64,000 nucleotides of DNA, from positions 124,001 to 188,000 of the forward strand of contig JAPOWW010000003.1 of assembly GCA_026707405.1 (NCBI GenBank), written 5' to 3'. Below are positions 29,595 to 39,914 of the stretch, one piece after another. The notes under the pieces are model-generated. The model worked only from the letters and a program-made list of their open reading frames with translations. It was not told the DNA's origin and searched no databases. The translations under genes and the position numbers were made by a program. The stretch comes from Chloroflexota bacterium (GTDB lineage Bacteria; Chloroflexota; UBA11872; VXNJ01). Positions within the stretch are counted from its first letter, which is position 1, and every line of letters starts with the position of its first letter.

Positions 29595-29969
29595 TCAGCG
29601 GCCGCCGCGTCGCCGGACCAGGCGCACTTCGGCCCCGTCGAGCGCTCCCCGCAGCGGTACCGACGGCTTGGCTACCACGACTTCCACGGTCTCTACTCGG
29701 TCGGAGATTCCCATCACCTCACCGCAGATCCGCTCCCCAAGGGCTTCGAGCAGGTTCACTGGCGGCCCCTCGACGACCTGCTTGACCGTCGAGTAGACCT
29801 CGCCATAGTCGACGGTGTCCCCCAGCGAGTCCGAAGCGCCGGCCTGCGACAGGTCGGCGGTTAGAACGACATCTACGATAAAACGCTGCCCCAGCGTGCG
29901 TTCCTCCGGCCTGTCTCCGTGAAAGCCGAAGAACACCATGCGCCGCAGAGTTATCGAGTCCTCAGACAC
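29595..29969 (-). CDS. folB: dihydroneopterin aldolase
   Basis: FolB cleaves 7,8-dihydroneopterin to the hydroxymethylpterin used for folate. Family residues are GFHGDRPEERTLGQRF (about 15-30), DTVDYGEVY (about 51-59), LLEALGERI and the catalytic Lys in AKPSVPL (about 100-106). Length is 124 residues, normal. The start is GTG with only a weak GGAA upstream. It lies 15 bases after cysS, so it is probably in the same transcript; folE is the next gene on this strand. Confidence 0.92.
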   Translation of the reverse strand: MSEDSITLRRMVFFGFHGDRPEERTLGQRFIVDVVLTADLSQAGASDSLGDTVDYGEVYSTVKQVVEGPPVNLLEALGERICGEVMGISDRVETVEVVVAKPSVPLRGALDGAEVRLVRRRGGR

Positions 29970-29984
29970 GATCGACCGGTTCCG

Positions 29985-31376
29985 TCAGCTCCGGCGCCAC
30001 GTGGTGGATGCGGGACCGTCCTCCAGAGTTACCCCCAGCTTGGCCAGTTCGTCGCGAATGTGGTCCGACACGTCCCAAACCCTCTGCTTGCGAAGCTGGG
30101 AGCGAACGTTGACCAGGAGCTGAATCAGCGGCTCGACTTCACCGTCGCTGGTTGCGGTTGACACAGGTTCGAGACCCAGGACTGCGGCCAACTCTTGGAA
30201 GTCTTCCTTGGCCGCATCGAGATTCTCCGCGCTCGACCGAGGCCCCAGCCGGTTGATATCCCGGCCGAAGTCGTACAAGGCCGCGAGGGCGGCCGCCGTA
30301 TTGAGGTCGTCGTCCATCGCGCGCTCGAATCCCGAGCGCGCCTCCGCGCTCGCTTTCAGTAGCTCGCCGCTGGAATTCTCGTCGTGTTCGCCGGGTCCGG
30401 CAGGCTGTGCGCGTAGCGCGCTCCACAGGCGCTCGTATCCCGCCGCCGCTTGCGGCATCGAGTCTTGTGAGAACTCGACCGGCGACCTGTACTTGGTCGA
30501 GACCAGATACAGCCGCACGACCTGGGGATGAAAGCTCTCGAAAAGGTTCTCCAGGGTAACGAAATTGCCGGTCGAATGCCCCATCTTCTCCCCATTCACC
30601 CGCAGCACCGCCAGGTGCATCCAGACCCGCACGAACGGTGCCACCCCGAACCCGGCCTCGGCCTGCGCAAGCTCGTTTTCGTGATGCGGAAAGATCAGGT
30701 CCGACCCGCCCCAGTGAACGTCGATCCGGGGACCTAGATGGCGGCGGATCATCGAGGAGCATTCGATGTGCCAGCCGGGCCGGCCGCGCCCCCACGGGCT
30801 GTCCCAGTAGATCTCACCCTCTTTGTGACGTTTCCACAGAGCGAAGTCGCGAGGATCGCGCTTTTCGGGGTCAACGTCTACCCGCGCTCCCGCCATTGCG
30901 TCGTCGCCTGAACGCCCCGAGAGCTTTCCATAATCGGCCCAGCTGCTCACCTCGAAGTAAACGCCGGTCGAAGTTTCGTAGGCGTGCTCTCTTTCGATCA
31001 GCTCCTCGATCGCCGTGATGATCACGTCGATGTTCTCCGTCACCTTCGGATACAGGTGAGCGCGGAGAACTCCCAGCTTGTCCATTACGTCGAAGTAGGC
31101 CTGCGAGTTTTCCCGCGCCAATTCCATTGGATCGCGGCCGGCGGCCTTGGCTCGCTCGATTATCTTGTCATCGACATCGGTGAAGTTCTGTACGTGCTTG
31201 ACTTTGATCCCCCGGTATTCGAGGTATCGTCGGAAAATGTCGGCGTGCACGAACAGACGCGCGTGCCCGATATGCGGCTTGTCCTTCGGAGTCATACCGC
31301 AAACGTAGACTGTTACGGCGTCTCCCAGCGGCTGGAGCGGTCGTTGCTGTCGCGTGGCGGTATCGAGCAAGCGCAT
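29985..31376 (-). CDS. cysS: cysteinyl-tRNA synthetase with altered KMSKS loop
   Basis: This class-I synthetase charges tRNA-Cys. The HIGH motif is PHIGHARLF after [10 protein letters not shown], the zinc site includes WHIECSSM, and the second signature reads KMGHSTGNF where KMSKSxGNF is usual. The C-terminal anticodon-binding helices follow. The ATG at 31376 gives 463 residues, the typical length; the upstream 39 codons of open frame are out of character and were left out. It sits 68 bases after ispF and 15 before folB, the place cysS takes in the clpC-radA-isp cluster of other bacteria. The KMSKS change could affect ATP handling or mark a lineage-specific form. Confidence 0.92.
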   Translation of the reverse strand: MRLLDTATRQQRPLQPLGDAVTVYVCGMTPKDKPHIGHARLFVHADIFRRYLEYRGIKVKHVQNFTDVDDKIIERAKAAGRDPMELARENSQAYFDVMDKLGVLRAHLYPKVTENIDVIITAIEELIEREHAYETSTGVYFEVSSWADYGKLSGRSGDDAMAGARVDVDPEKRDPRDFALWKRHKEGEIYWDSPWGRGRPGWHIECSSMIRRHLGPRIDVHWGGSDLIFPHHENELAQAEAGFGVAPFVRVWMHLAVLRVNGEKMGHSTGNFVTLENLFESFHPQVVRLYLVSTKYRSPVEFSQDSMPQAAAGYERLWSALRAQPAGPGEHDENSSGELLKASAEARSGFERAMDDDLNTAAALAALYDFGRDINRLGPRSSAENLDAAKEDFQELAAVLGLEPVSTATSDGEVEPLIQLLVNVRSQLRKQRVWDVSDHIRDELAKLGVTLEDGPASTTWRRS

Positions 31377-31444
31377 GTTCGATGGACGACCTTTCGTGTC
31401 GGACCTCTCGAAGTCGAAATGAGATTTTAACGAAGGCTGCCCGA

Positions 31445-31942
31445 CTAACGCGCCCGGCCCGCGGTGGCCTGCAGCAGCGCCACGGCGTGGCACGCTGCCG
31501 CCTCGCCCCTGCCGATCTCGCCAAGACCTTCGTTGGTTTTGGCCTTGACGCTCACCGCCTCCGGTTCAATCCCGAGCGCGGCGGCGATCGAGTCCCTCAT
31601 GGCCTCCACAAACGGCGAGATCTTGGGACTTTCGAGAATCAGCGTCACGTCGATGTTGCCCACCGCCCAGCCCCGGCTCTGGACCCGCTCGACTGCAAGT
31701 CTCAGCATTTCCACGCTGGCAATCCCCTCGATGGCGGGGTCCGTGTCGGGAAACATGCCTCCGATGTCGCCGAGCGCGGCGGCGCCGAGAATCGAATCGA
31801 TGATCGCATGCAGCACAACGTCGCCGTCGGAATGACCTATCGGTCCCTCGTCGGCGGGCACGATCACCCCGCCCAGTACCATCTTTCGACCCGATTGCAG
31901 ACGGTGCAGGTCGTACCCTACTCCCACCCGGTTCTCTGACAC
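31445..31942 (-). CDS. ispF: 2-C-methyl-D-erythritol 2,4-cyclodiphosphate synthase
   Basis: IspF is the fifth enzyme of the MEP isoprenoid pathway and forms the cyclic diphosphate with release of CMP. Metal ligands are in GYDLHRL (Asp and His, about residues 10-12) and HSDGDVVLHAI (about 42-52). Also present are LGDIGGMFPDTD and KAKTNEGLGEIGRGE. Length is 165 residues, complete. GTG start; 9 bases after ispD. Confidence 0.95.
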   Translation of the reverse strand: MSENRVGVGYDLHRLQSGRKMVLGGVIVPADEGPIGHSDGDVVLHAIIDSILGAAALGDIGGMFPDTDPAIEGIASVEMLRLAVERVQSRGWAVGNIDVTLILESPKISPFVEAMRDSIAAALGIEPEAVSVKAKTNEGLGEIGRGEAAACHAVALLQATAGRAR

Positions 31943-31951
31943 TTCGGAGTG

Positions 31952-32668
31952 TTACGCCTTCTGCCTCGAACGAAGCCGGTCGACGATCAACTGGGCCGCC
32001 TCCAGATCATGGGCTGTGGTGATCTTTATGTTGGAATAGCTGCCCTGGAAGACCGCTACCGCATGTCCGGTTTCTCTCAGTACGGACGCCTCGTCCGTGA
32101 ACCCGTCCAGCCGGTCGCGCAGACGCTCGTGCGCCGCTAGGAGCGAATCCAGCCGGGCGATCTGCGGAGTCTGGGCCATCCATACGCTCTCGCGCCGGGG
32201 AGACTCGGTGATTATGCCCGCGTCGTCGCTGATCTGGATGGTATCCGTCGCCGGAACGGCGGCGATGGCGGCGCCGGATGCGCAGGCTGTTTCAAGGCCG
32301 CGGGTCACTATGTCGGCGGTCACGAAGGGCCGCGCGCCGTCGTGCACGACCGCCCAGGCGAATCCACCTTTCGAAGCGGCCCTGAGCCCATGCAATGTTG
32401 ACCAGGCCCGGCTCGGTCCGCCCGGACACACCCTGAATTCCGACCGCCGCACGGCCGCGCGGCCAACGCCCGCCAGAAGCCCGTCACCTCCCTCTGGCGA
32501 GACAAGTTGAATGGCGTCTATTTCGACGCACGCGTCAAGTGCCGACAGCGACCACTCCAAAACTGACCTTCCGTCCAGGCGCGCCTTCATCTTGTCGATT
32601 CCGCTCATGCGCACCGCGCTTCCTGCGGCAAGCACGACGGCGACCACCGTTTCGCGTTCTCTAATCAA
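31952..32668 (-). CDS. ispD: 2-C-methyl-D-erythritol 4-phosphate cytidylyltransferase
   Basis: IspD is the third enzyme of the MEP pathway and transfers CMP from CTP to methylerythritol phosphate. The CTP-binding loop is VVLAAGSAVRMSG (Ser where Gly is common), followed by VHDGARPFV, ATDTIQ and AQTPQIARL. Length is 238 residues. The TTG start lies inside the end of radA (8-base overlap) with GAGGCGGG a few bases upstream, so the two are probably coupled. Confidence 0.93.
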   Translation of the reverse strand: MIRERETVVAVVLAAGSAVRMSGIDKMKARLDGRSVLEWSLSALDACVEIDAIQLVSPEGGDGLLAGVGRAAVRRSEFRVCPGGPSRAWSTLHGLRAASKGGFAWAVVHDGARPFVTADIVTRGLETACASGAAIAAVPATDTIQISDDAGIITESPRRESVWMAQTPQIARLDSLLAAHERLRDRLDGFTDEASVLRETGHAVAVFQGSYSNIKITTAHDLEAAQLIVDRLRSRQKA

Positions 32669-34001
32669 GACCCGCCTCGAACGCTTCGTTCAGATCGCGG
32701 ACGGCAACGGCTCCATTGCTAGAACCTTCGGCAAGTGATTTGGGAATCAGGCATGTCCCGAAGTTCATGCGGACGGCTTCTTCCAGTCGCCGCTCGCCCT
32801 GCGAAACCGAGCGGACTTCGCCAACAAGTCCGATTTCTCCAAAGGCCGCGACGTCCGGCTTGATTCGGCGGCCGCGCAGGCTCGACGCAATCGCGAGCGC
32901 AACCGGGAGATCGACCGCCGGCTCGCTCAAACGAAGTCCGCCCACGACGTTTACGTATACGTCCTGGTCGAAGAGATTCGCGCCCGCCCTCTTTCCTAGC
33001 ACCGCGACCATCATCGTCAGCCTGTTGGAGTCGTATCCCGTAGCTAGCCGTTTAGGCAGCGAATAGACGGTGCGGCTGACGAGCGCCTGGACTTCAACCA
33101 TGATCGCGCGCGACCCCTCGATTGTTATCGCGACAGCCGACCCGGGCGCCGACTCGCTGCGTTCCGATAGGAAGACCGAAGACGGGTTGGGGACTTCGGT
33201 GAGACCGGTGCCTGTCATCGCCAGCACTGCCACCTCGTTGGTGGAGCCGAACCGGTTCTTTACCGTTCGCAAGAGGCGGTAGGCCGAGCGCGACTCGCCT
33301 TCCAGATACATCACCGCATCGACCAGATGCTCGAGCGTGCGCGGTCCTGCGATGTTGCCTTCTTTGGTCACGTGTCCCGCGATCAAGACGGGAACATGAG
33401 ACTCTTTCGCATACCTGAGCAGCTTGTTCGCGCTCTCCCGGACCTGCGCCATGCTGCCGGGAACCGATCCCAGATCGTCAACCCGCGCGGTCTGAATGGA
33501 ATCGACTATCAGGAGGCTCGGCCGCATCTTCTCCGCTGCGGCGATGACGCTGTCGACTTCCACTTCTGGAAGGACCGAAATGTTGCTTCCCGCGATGTCG
33601 AGCCGGTTTGCCCTCAGCCTCAGTTGGTGCGGAGATTCTTCGCCGGAAACGTACAACACGGAGTCGCCGTCCCGCAGGCCGTTGGCGATCTGAATTAGAA
33701 GGGTCGATTTGCCGATGCCGGGGTCGCCGCCGAGCAGGGAAAGCGATCCTGGGACCAGGCCGCCCCCAAACACCCGCTCCACTTCCGGTAATCCGAAGCG
33801 AACTCTCGAATAGTCGATGGACTGGACGTCGCCGAGCCGTACGGGTTCTATCGAGGCGACGTCGCCCGCGCCTCGACTACCTCCGGAAACCCGCGACTCT
33901 TGCAGAGAGTCCCACGATCCGCAGTCAGGACAGCGTCCCGCCCACTTGGGGGTCGAGTGCCCGCACTCCCGGCAGACGAAAGCCGTCCGCCGAGCGGGCA
34001 C
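32661..34001 (-). CDS. radA: DNA repair protein RadA
   Basis: RadA is a RecA-like ATPase and helicase that processes branched recombination intermediates. It has an N-terminal C4 zinc finger (CRECGHSTPKWAGRCPDCGS, about 10-29), Walker A GGDPGIGKSTLLI (about 90-102), the RadA-specific KNRFGSTNE motif, and a C-terminal Lon-protease-like domain. Length is 446 residues, complete. GTG start, 3 bases after clpC. Firmicutes often carry disA after radA; here ispD follows directly. Confidence 0.95.
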   Translation of the reverse strand: MPARRTAFVCRECGHSTPKWAGRCPDCGSWDSLQESRVSGGSRGAGDVASIEPVRLGDVQSIDYSRVRFGLPEVERVFGGGLVPGSLSLLGGDPGIGKSTLLIQIANGLRDGDSVLYVSGEESPHQLRLRANRLDIAGSNISVLPEVEVDSVIAAAEKMRPSLLIVDSIQTARVDDLGSVPGSMAQVRESANKLLRYAKESHVPVLIAGHVTKEGNIAGPRTLEHLVDAVMYLEGESRSAYRLLRTVKNRFGSTNEVAVLAMTGTGLTEVPNPSSVFLSERSESAPGSAVAITIEGSRAIMVEVQALVSRTVYSLPKRLATGYDSNRLTMMVAVLGKRAGANLFDQDVYVNVVGGLRLSEPAVDLPVALAIASSLRGRRIKPDVAAFGEIGLVGEVRSVSQGERRLEEAVRMNFGTCLIPKSLAEGSSNGAVAVRDLNEAFEAGLD

Positions 34002-34004
34002 GGC

Positions 34005-36464
34005 TCAGGCTCCGACCGGTTCTCTGGTCTCCGCTCGGAGTTCGTCGCCGTCGCGAACTACCCTGATCTTCTCACCTGGAGAGAAATGTCCCGAAAGCAG
34101 GTGATCGGCGAGCGAATCTTCGACCATTGTCTGGATGACGCGCTTCAGCGGTCTGGCGCCGAAGTCCGGGTCGTACCCTTTTTCGACCAGCAGGGCCACG
34201 GCCTCGGGCGTCATCTCTAGTTCCATCTCGTGCTCGGTAACCTGTGCGTGCACGCGCCTCAGTTCGAGCTCGACGATCTGTACCATGTCCGCCCTGTTCA
34301 GCGAGCGGAAGACCACGGTGGCGTCGACTCGGTTCAGGAACTCGGGCCGGAAGGCCTTCTTGAGTTCGCTGAGCACCTTCGCCTTCATAGTCTTGTAGCG
34401 GTTTTCTTCGCTCTGCTCGGTATCGCCGCCAACCTGAAAGCCAAGCTGTACGTCGCGCTTGATGAGCTGCGCGCCGATGTTCGAAGTCATCAGAACGATG
34501 GTGTTGCGGAAATCCACAGTGCGGCCGTGCGCATCGGTCAGTCGGCCGTCGTCCATCAACTGGAGCAGGATGTTGAAGACCTCCGGGTGCGCCTTCTCGA
34601 TCTCGTCGAACAAGATCACCGAGTACGGTCGCCTCCGCACGGCCTCGGTAAGCTGCCCCGCCTCGTCGTAGCCGACGTAGCCCGGCGGCGCTCCCACCAG
34701 CCTGGAAACTGAGTGCCGCTCCATGTACTCCGACATGTCGATACGCACCAGCGCGTCCTGGCTGCCGAACATGAAGTCCGCCAGCGCGCGCGCCAGGAGC
34801 GTCTTGCCCACGCCAGTCGGCCCCATGAGAATGAACGTTCCGATGGGCCGGTTCGGGTCCTTCAGTCCGGCGCGGGCGCGGCGCACGGCTTTGGCGATGG
34901 TGTTTACCGCCTCATCCTGGCTCACCACCGTTCGATGCAGCTCTTCTTCCATGTGCAGGAGCCGCTTGGATTCCTGCTCGGCTATCCGCGAAACGGGAAT
35001 CCCTGTCCACACCGATACGACGTTCGCAACGTCCTCTTCGAGGACCTGCGGCAAGCTTTCCGTGCGTTTCCTGGTCCACGCCGATTCGAGCCTTTCGGCC
35101 ATGGCCCGCAGTACTTTTTCCTCGGAACGAAGCTGGTCGGCGCGCTCGAAATCGCTGTTGGTGATCGCGGCGTCCTTCCTGCTGATTACGTCTTCCATTT
35201 CGCGCAGGACTTTCCGCAGCTCCTCGGGAGCCGATCCCGCGCGAATCTTTACCTTGGCCGCCCCTTCGTCGATCACGTCGATGGCCTTGTCGGGCAGGAA
35301 CCTGTCCGTCACGTAGCGGCCCGCCAGTTCCGCCGCCGCCACGATTGCCTCTTCGGTTATTTCAACCTTGTGATGTTCCTCGTAGCGGTGCTTTACGCCC
35401 TTGAGTATGTCGATGCTCTCTTCGATCGTGGCCTCGCGGACTCGCACCGGCTGAAACCGACGCTCTAGGGCGGCGTCGCGCTCGATGTGCTTTCGGTATT
35501 CGTCGGCGGTCGTGGCCCCGATGCATTGCAATTCGCCGCGGGCCAGCGCTGGCTTGAGGATGTTCGCCGCGTCCACCGCGCCCTCTGCCGCGCCGGCTCC
35601 GACCAGTGTGTGCAGCTCGTCGATGAAGAGCACGCATTCCCTGGACGACTTGATCTCCTCGATCACCTTCTTGAGCCGCTCTTCGAACTCGCCGCGGTAT
35701 TTGGTGCCGGCGACGAGCGACCCGATGTCGAGAGTGAGCAGCCGCCTGTCCTTGAGACTCTCTGGAACGTCGCCGCGCACTATCCGCTGGGCCAGCCCTT
35801 CCGCTATCGCCGTCTTGCCTACGCCGGGATCGCCCACGAGCGCCGGGTTGTTTTTGGTGCGCCGGCTCAGAATCTGGATAACGCGTTCGATTTCATTCTC
35901 GCGGCCGATCACCGGATCGAGCTCGTCGCGGGTCGCCGCCATCGTCAGGTCGATGCCGAGAGTGTCAACCAGCGGCGTCTTGCTGGAACGCTTGCCCCCC
36001 TGTTGAGACGACTCCAGGCTGCCGTGGCTAACGACCTGAACGACCTGTGCTCTGACCTTTTCGAGGTTCACACCCAGGCTTTCGAGCACGCCCGCGGCTA
36101 TGCCCTCACCCTCGCGGACCAGCCCTAGCAGCAGATGTTCGGTACCTATGTAGTTGTGTCCCAGACGGCGCGCTTCTTCTACGGCAAGCTCGATCACGCG
36201 CTTCGCCCGCGGAGTCAGGTTTATGTCGCCGACGACCATGCGCTCGCCCCGGCCAATGATGAACTCGACGGCGCTGCGGACCTTGTTCAGCTCGACGCCC
36301 AGATTGCTGAGCACCCGCGCGGCTATGCCTTCGCCTTCCCTAAGCAGCCCCAGCAGAAGATGCTCGGTCCCTATGTAGTTGTGATTGAAGCGGGTGGCCT
36401 CGTCCTGCGCGTAGACCAGAACCTTCTTTGCCCGCTCTGTGAACTTGTCAAGTCTGTCGTTCAA
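34005..36464 (-). CDS. clpC: ATP-dependent Clp protease ATP-binding subunit ClpC
   Basis: ClpC is the AAA+ unfoldase that feeds proteins to ClpP. It has two N-terminal repeats ([20 protein letters not shown] at about 29 and the near-copy at about 104), the first ATPase module with [13 protein letters not shown] (about 210), a middle UVR/coiled-coil region (about 410-470), and the second module with [13 protein letters not shown] (about 546). Length is 819 residues. The TTG start follows GGGAG by 6 bases. The adaptor and repressor genes ctsR and mcsAB that precede clpC in Firmicutes are absent. Confidence 0.96.
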   Translation of the reverse strand: MNDRLDKFTERAKKVLVYAQDEATRFNHNYIGTEHLLLGLLREGEGIAARVLSNLGVELNKVRSAVEFIIGRGERMVVGDINLTPRAKRVIELAVEEARRLGHNYIGTEHLLLGLVREGEGIAAGVLESLGVNLEKVRAQVVQVVSHGSLESSQQGGKRSSKTPLVDTLGIDLTMAATRDELDPVIGRENEIERVIQILSRRTKNNPALVGDPGVGKTAIAEGLAQRIVRGDVPESLKDRRLLTLDIGSLVAGTKYRGEFEERLKKVIEEIKSSRECVLFIDELHTLVGAGAAEGAVDAANILKPALARGELQCIGATTADEYRKHIERDAALERRFQPVRVREATIEESIDILKGVKHRYEEHHKVEITEEAIVAAAELAGRYVTDRFLPDKAIDVIDEGAAKVKIRAGSAPEELRKVLREMEDVISRKDAAITNSDFERADQLRSEEKVLRAMAERLESAWTRKRTESLPQVLEEDVANVVSVWTGIPVSRIAEQESKRLLHMEEELHRTVVSQDEAVNTIAKAVRRARAGLKDPNRPIGTFILMGPTGVGKTLLARALADFMFGSQDALVRIDMSEYMERHSVSRLVGAPPGYVGYDEAGQLTEAVRRRPYSVILFDEIEKAHPEVFNILLQLMDDGRLTDAHGRTVDFRNTIVLMTSNIGAQLIKRDVQLGFQVGGDTEQSEENRYKTMKAKVLSELKKAFRPEFLNRVDATVVFRSLNRADMVQIVELELRRVHAQVTEHEMELEMTPEAVALLVEKGYDPDFGARPLKRVIQTMVEDSLADHLLSGHFSPGEKIRVVRDGDELRAETREPVGA

Positions 36465-36643
36465 CGAACGCTCCCACGATTGTGCCCCGCCCTGCGGCGG
36501 GGGCAGCCAATCAATTATCGCTAATTGGCGGCCGCTTCGCCTCTTAAGTCTTCAGCTTTCTTTGCTTCGGCAGACGTTACTCCGGCGTCGTCGCCGGTCT
36601 TCAGCCTCTTCGCATAGTGGGCTGCGCCCAGGGTGTCGCCGGC

Positions 36644-37798
36644 TCATCGGACATCCGAAGTGCCGACCACTATTCCCTCGCCTGAATCGACTCCATCGTA
36701 GTCATCAAAACCGCGCCCAGCCGTCTCGGCGGGCACTAGCCTGATTCTCCGCCTTTCCGTCTGAACGCTCAGGACGCGAAAGTCCAGAGTCTGTCCCTCG
36801 TACATCGAAAGCATGGATTCCTCATCCAGGTCGGACGCGTGGGCAAGGCCCTCGACGCCTTCTTCCAGACGCACGAATACGCCAAACGGGGCCAGCTTTG
36901 TAACCGTTCCTTCGACCACCTGTTCCGAAGCGAGCCGCTCCTCCAGAGCGTCCCACGGGTCTTCCAGCGCCCGCCGAATGCTCAAGGCGATCTTCTTTTC
37001 CTCGCGGTCGAGCGCCAGGATATAAACGTCCACCTCTTGGCCCGGCCTCAGAACTTCCGTAGGACTGTTTACCCTGCTCCAGGACAGTTCTGAAATGTGT
37101 GCCAGACCGTCGGCTCCGCCGAGGTCGATAAAGGCCCCGAACGTCGCCAGGTTGCTCACGATCCCCTTGCGAATCTGGCCAACCCGCAATTCTTCCAGAA
37201 GAGTCTCTCTACGCTCCGAGCGCAAGTCGCGCTGTGCCGCGCGCTCGGACAGGATGAGCCGGTTTCGACGCCGGTCCATCTCGATGATCTTCATCTGAAG
37301 CGTCTTGCCGACAAGCTGCCCCAGCCGCTCGGCTATGTCGTCCCGGCTGTCCTCACTCGACGACGGCGCGAGGCTCACCAGTTGCGACATGGGAACGAAG
37401 CCGCGCGGTCCAACCCCAACGAGCACGCCGCCCTTGTTGAACTCGGTGACCTTGGCCTCGATGATCTTGCCCTCGTTGTAGATTGCTTCGGTCTCGCGCC
37501 ATTGCTTTTCCTGCATTGCGCGCCGAAGCGAGAGCATCGCGGCCCCCTCGCCTTCGGGCTGCACCACGTAAACCGGGATTATTTCGCCGATGGTTAGCTG
37601 CGGCCGCTCGTCCATGACGTTGGGATCGTAAAGCTCGCGGCCCACGACCACGCCTTCCGACTTGAGACCGACGTCTATCATCACCTCGTCGCCCGAAACC
37701 CGGACCACGGTGCCGTCTATGACTTCCCCCCGGCGGAGGATTCTTACCTCGTGGTCTCCGCTTTCGAGGAGCGACTCCATCGATTCGAGCTCCGGCAT
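36644..37798 (-). CDS. S1 RNA-binding domain protein (ribosomal protein S1-like)
   Basis: The 384-residue protein has four S1 (OB-fold) repeats at about 20-90, 105-175, 190-262 and 275-345. Signature strands include GTVVRVSGDEVMIDVG, GIVSNLATFGAFIDLGGADG and GTVTKLAPFGVFVRLEEG. Proteins of this size serve as short S1 forms in many Gram-positive and Chloroflexota genomes and help mRNA bind the ribosome. The C-terminal about 25 residues are acidic and lack a domain. ATG start with no clear ribosome-binding site. It lies 179 bases upstream of clpC. Confidence 0.88.
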   Translation of the reverse strand: MPELESMESLLESGDHEVRILRRGEVIDGTVVRVSGDEVMIDVGLKSEGVVVGRELYDPNVMDERPQLTIGEIIPVYVVQPEGEGAAMLSLRRAMQEKQWRETEAIYNEGKIIEAKVTEFNKGGVLVGVGPRGFVPMSQLVSLAPSSSEDSRDDIAERLGQLVGKTLQMKIIEMDRRRNRLILSERAAQRDLRSERRETLLEELRVGQIRKGIVSNLATFGAFIDLGGADGLAHISELSWSRVNSPTEVLRPGQEVDVYILALDREEKKIALSIRRALEDPWDALEERLASEQVVEGTVTKLAPFGVFVRLEEGVEGLAHASDLDEESMLSMYEGQTLDFRVLSVQTERRRIRLVPAETAGRGFDDYDGVDSGEGIVVGTSDVR

Positions 37799-37917
37799 CT
37801 CGGTAACCGGCGGTGTTGCTGTGTCTATTTCGCTGACTTTTAGTTGCCTTTATCTGCTTTGAAACGAACGGGAACTCAACGTCGATCCGTCGTAACGAAG
37901 AACCCCCAAGCCTAGGA

Positions 37918-37947
37918 AGTATACGGGAGCTTGGAAATACCGGTAAA
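37918..37947 (-). promoter_or_regulatory. possible promoter for the S1-domain gene
   Basis: On the minus strand, TTTACC (37942-37947) and TATACT (37918-37923) are separated by 18 bases, about 120 bases before the S1-domain start. Matches to the sigma-70 consensus are four and five of six. There is no other support. Confidence 0.3.
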
Positions 37948-37982
37948 GCATCGAAGCCACACTAAAACATCGAACCGAGGTG

Positions 37983-39914
37983 TCAGGCATAGCGGATTCG
38001 CTGATCTACCGCCTCTCGAACGTAGACCGGCAGCATCTTCAAGTCTTCCACCACTACGCCTGAGCAAGACCCCAGGCGTTTGCCGCTTAGCTTGGGCTGG
38101 TATGCCTGCTGGAACTCGGATTCGACCACGCCCACGCCAAACGCCAGCACCTTCATGCGCTGCTGCTCCGAGCTGTTTCGGTTCTTCCTGTCCAGGTCGA
38201 TCAACGCGCGGCGCAGTTCAGCCGGATCGCTGCTTATCCCGTCCGTAATCACAAAGATGCTCCTGAGCCCCTTCTGCCGCGAGCAGTTCTCGATCGAAGC
38301 GTTCAGCGCCGCCGAGTCGTCGGTGTCCTTGTGGTCGAGCTCATACAGCTTTCGGAATATGGCGCTGTGATCGTTCGGGTGATAGTCGCGCATGGACCTG
38401 AACTTGGCCTTGGTTGGGCTCTTCGGAAACTCGATCAGCGACGTCACCTCGCTGCTGAAAGCGGTCACCTCGAACGGGATCGCCAGGCGCTCGTGGATTT
38501 CGATGAAGAGAATCGCCGTCTCGACGAGACGGTCGAACTTGCGGGTCGGGTAGCCCTTCTGGACCATGCTTCCGCTCACGTCCAGAAGTATCGATCCGGC
38601 GAAGTCGCGCTGCTGGTCCTCTCTCGGGATTCTCACCCCGCGCAGGAAGGCCGCCGACGGATCGGTGGCCAGTTTTTCCGGGTGCTCCATGTCAATTTCG
38701 CCCTGGTCGCCGCAGCGCTGCTTGCGGGGCCGCCGCATCGCTTCCGTCGCTCCGTGACGGCGGCGGTCCATCAGTTCGGCCAGACCCGGTCGCCGGCCGT
38801 CTCCCTCAATCGTTTCCGTGATTTTGTCTTCCAGACTTTCCACCGCTTCGAGGTAATCGAATTTCGTGTAGTCGATCCGCTCCTCGGTTGACCGTCGAAG
38901 CTGCTGCACGACGGACGCGCTGATTGGTTCGATTGAGCGCCTTTCCGCCTCTGTCGGCGCGCCGCGTCGCACTAGGCCCGGCCTCGCTCCCGCCCTTATG
39001 CGCATCCTCACGCTCTCGGCCGTAACCTTCGAGAGCGTCTTCATCTGCTTCGGAGGGGTGTTCGAGCCTCCAACCGACACGCCCCGGCCCGGTCCGGCTC
39101 CCGGCAGCGATTCCACATCCTGCGGCGCCTCGTCTTCCGGTTGGCCGGGTGAGTCGTCGTCCGGTTCCGGGCCCGGCTCTTTCGACTCACCCTGGTATGG
39201 GTCGTCGGGGTCCCACTGATGGACAAGCTCGGCGTACGCCGGAAGCACCTTCTTCTCCAGCGTCGTCAACATGTCGTCGATATCGTCGGAGTCTGCGGCG
39301 TCGACGATGTGCTTCCAGGTCCGCTTCACCGCCTGTGAAACCGCGCCCGGCGGTGCCGGTTCCTTGTTCAGGTTCAGTTCCGGCCAGCTCGATTCGATCC
39401 ACTTCAGCGTCAGTGCGTCCACGTAGGCGTGATGCGGCGGACGGTGGCGGTCCAGATCGAGCCCCGGCGGGAGCCGTAGATCATCCTTTGCGTGCAATTC
39501 CGGCTCGTCGGAATAGAGCGCCTTGAAAAAGACTTCCGAACCCGGATAGCGCCGCAAATGCAAACGGTTGACTCGCATGTCGTTGACTGTGTTCACCAGC
39601 AGCTGGGCCGAAGGCGCGCTCAATCCGTGCCGCGAGGCTCTTCGCAGCCACTTCGCGACTTCGGCGGACCCGCCCGTGCCGGTAAACCTGGCCTCGGCCG
39701 CCTCGTGGCACACCGCCCCCACCATCCGCCATACGTTCCATTCGGTCAACAGCGTTTGCGGATACAGAATCAGGTTTTGCGAGGGTATGTACGACCACCA
39801 CGACCCTGGCAGCAGGGTCACGGGCAGATCGCCCAGGATCAATCGACCGGCGAGCTCGAACTGGGCGGCGTCGAAGTATTGATTCTCGACGCTGACCGGC
39901 GCTTCCTGGCTCAC
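37983..39914 (-). CDS. VWA-domain protein (CobT/CbbO/NorD-like), partner of the adjacent AAA+ ATPase
   Basis: The C-terminal third is a von Willebrand A domain with a MIDAS motif, LLDVSGSM (about residue 442-449), and FVITDG further on. The N-terminal half is of unknown type and includes VCHEAAEARFTG (about 68), which resembles a broken HExxH metal motif. An acidic, Pro-rich linker (about 230-290) joins them. The frame stays open up to 40205, but I start at the GTG at 39914, which overlaps the AAA+ gene's stop (GTGA), giving 643 residues. VWA proteins paired with MoxR-type AAA+ ATPases usually help insert metals or remodel complexes (CobST, CbbQO, NorQD, RavA-ViaA). The target here is unknown. 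Confidence 0.85.
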   Translation of the reverse strand: MSQEAPVSVENQYFDAAQFELAGRLILGDLPVTLLPGSWWSYIPSQNLILYPQTLLTEWNVWRMVGAVCHEAAEARFTGTGGSAEVAKWLRRASRHGLSAPSAQLLVNTVNDMRVNRLHLRRYPGSEVFFKALYSDEPELHAKDDLRLPPGLDLDRHRPPHHAYVDALTLKWIESSWPELNLNKEPAPPGAVSQAVKRTWKHIVDAADSDDIDDMLTTLEKKVLPAYAELVHQWDPDDPYQGESKEPGPEPDDDSPGQPEDEAPQDVESLPGAGPGRGVSVGGSNTPPKQMKTLSKVTAESVRMRIRAGARPGLVRRGAPTEAERRSIEPISASVVQQLRRSTEERIDYTKFDYLEAVESLEDKITETIEGDGRRPGLAELMDRRRHGATEAMRRPRKQRCGDQGEIDMEHPEKLATDPSAAFLRGVRIPREDQQRDFAGSILLDVSGSMVQKGYPTRKFDRLVETAILFIEIHERLAIPFEVTAFSSEVTSLIEFPKSPTKAKFRSMRDYHPNDHSAIFRKLYELDHKDTDDSAALNASIENCSRQKGLRSIFVITDGISSDPAELRRALIDLDRKNRNSSEQQRMKVLAFGVGVVESEFQQAYQPKLSGKRLGSCSGVVVEDLKMLPVYVREAVDQRIRYA

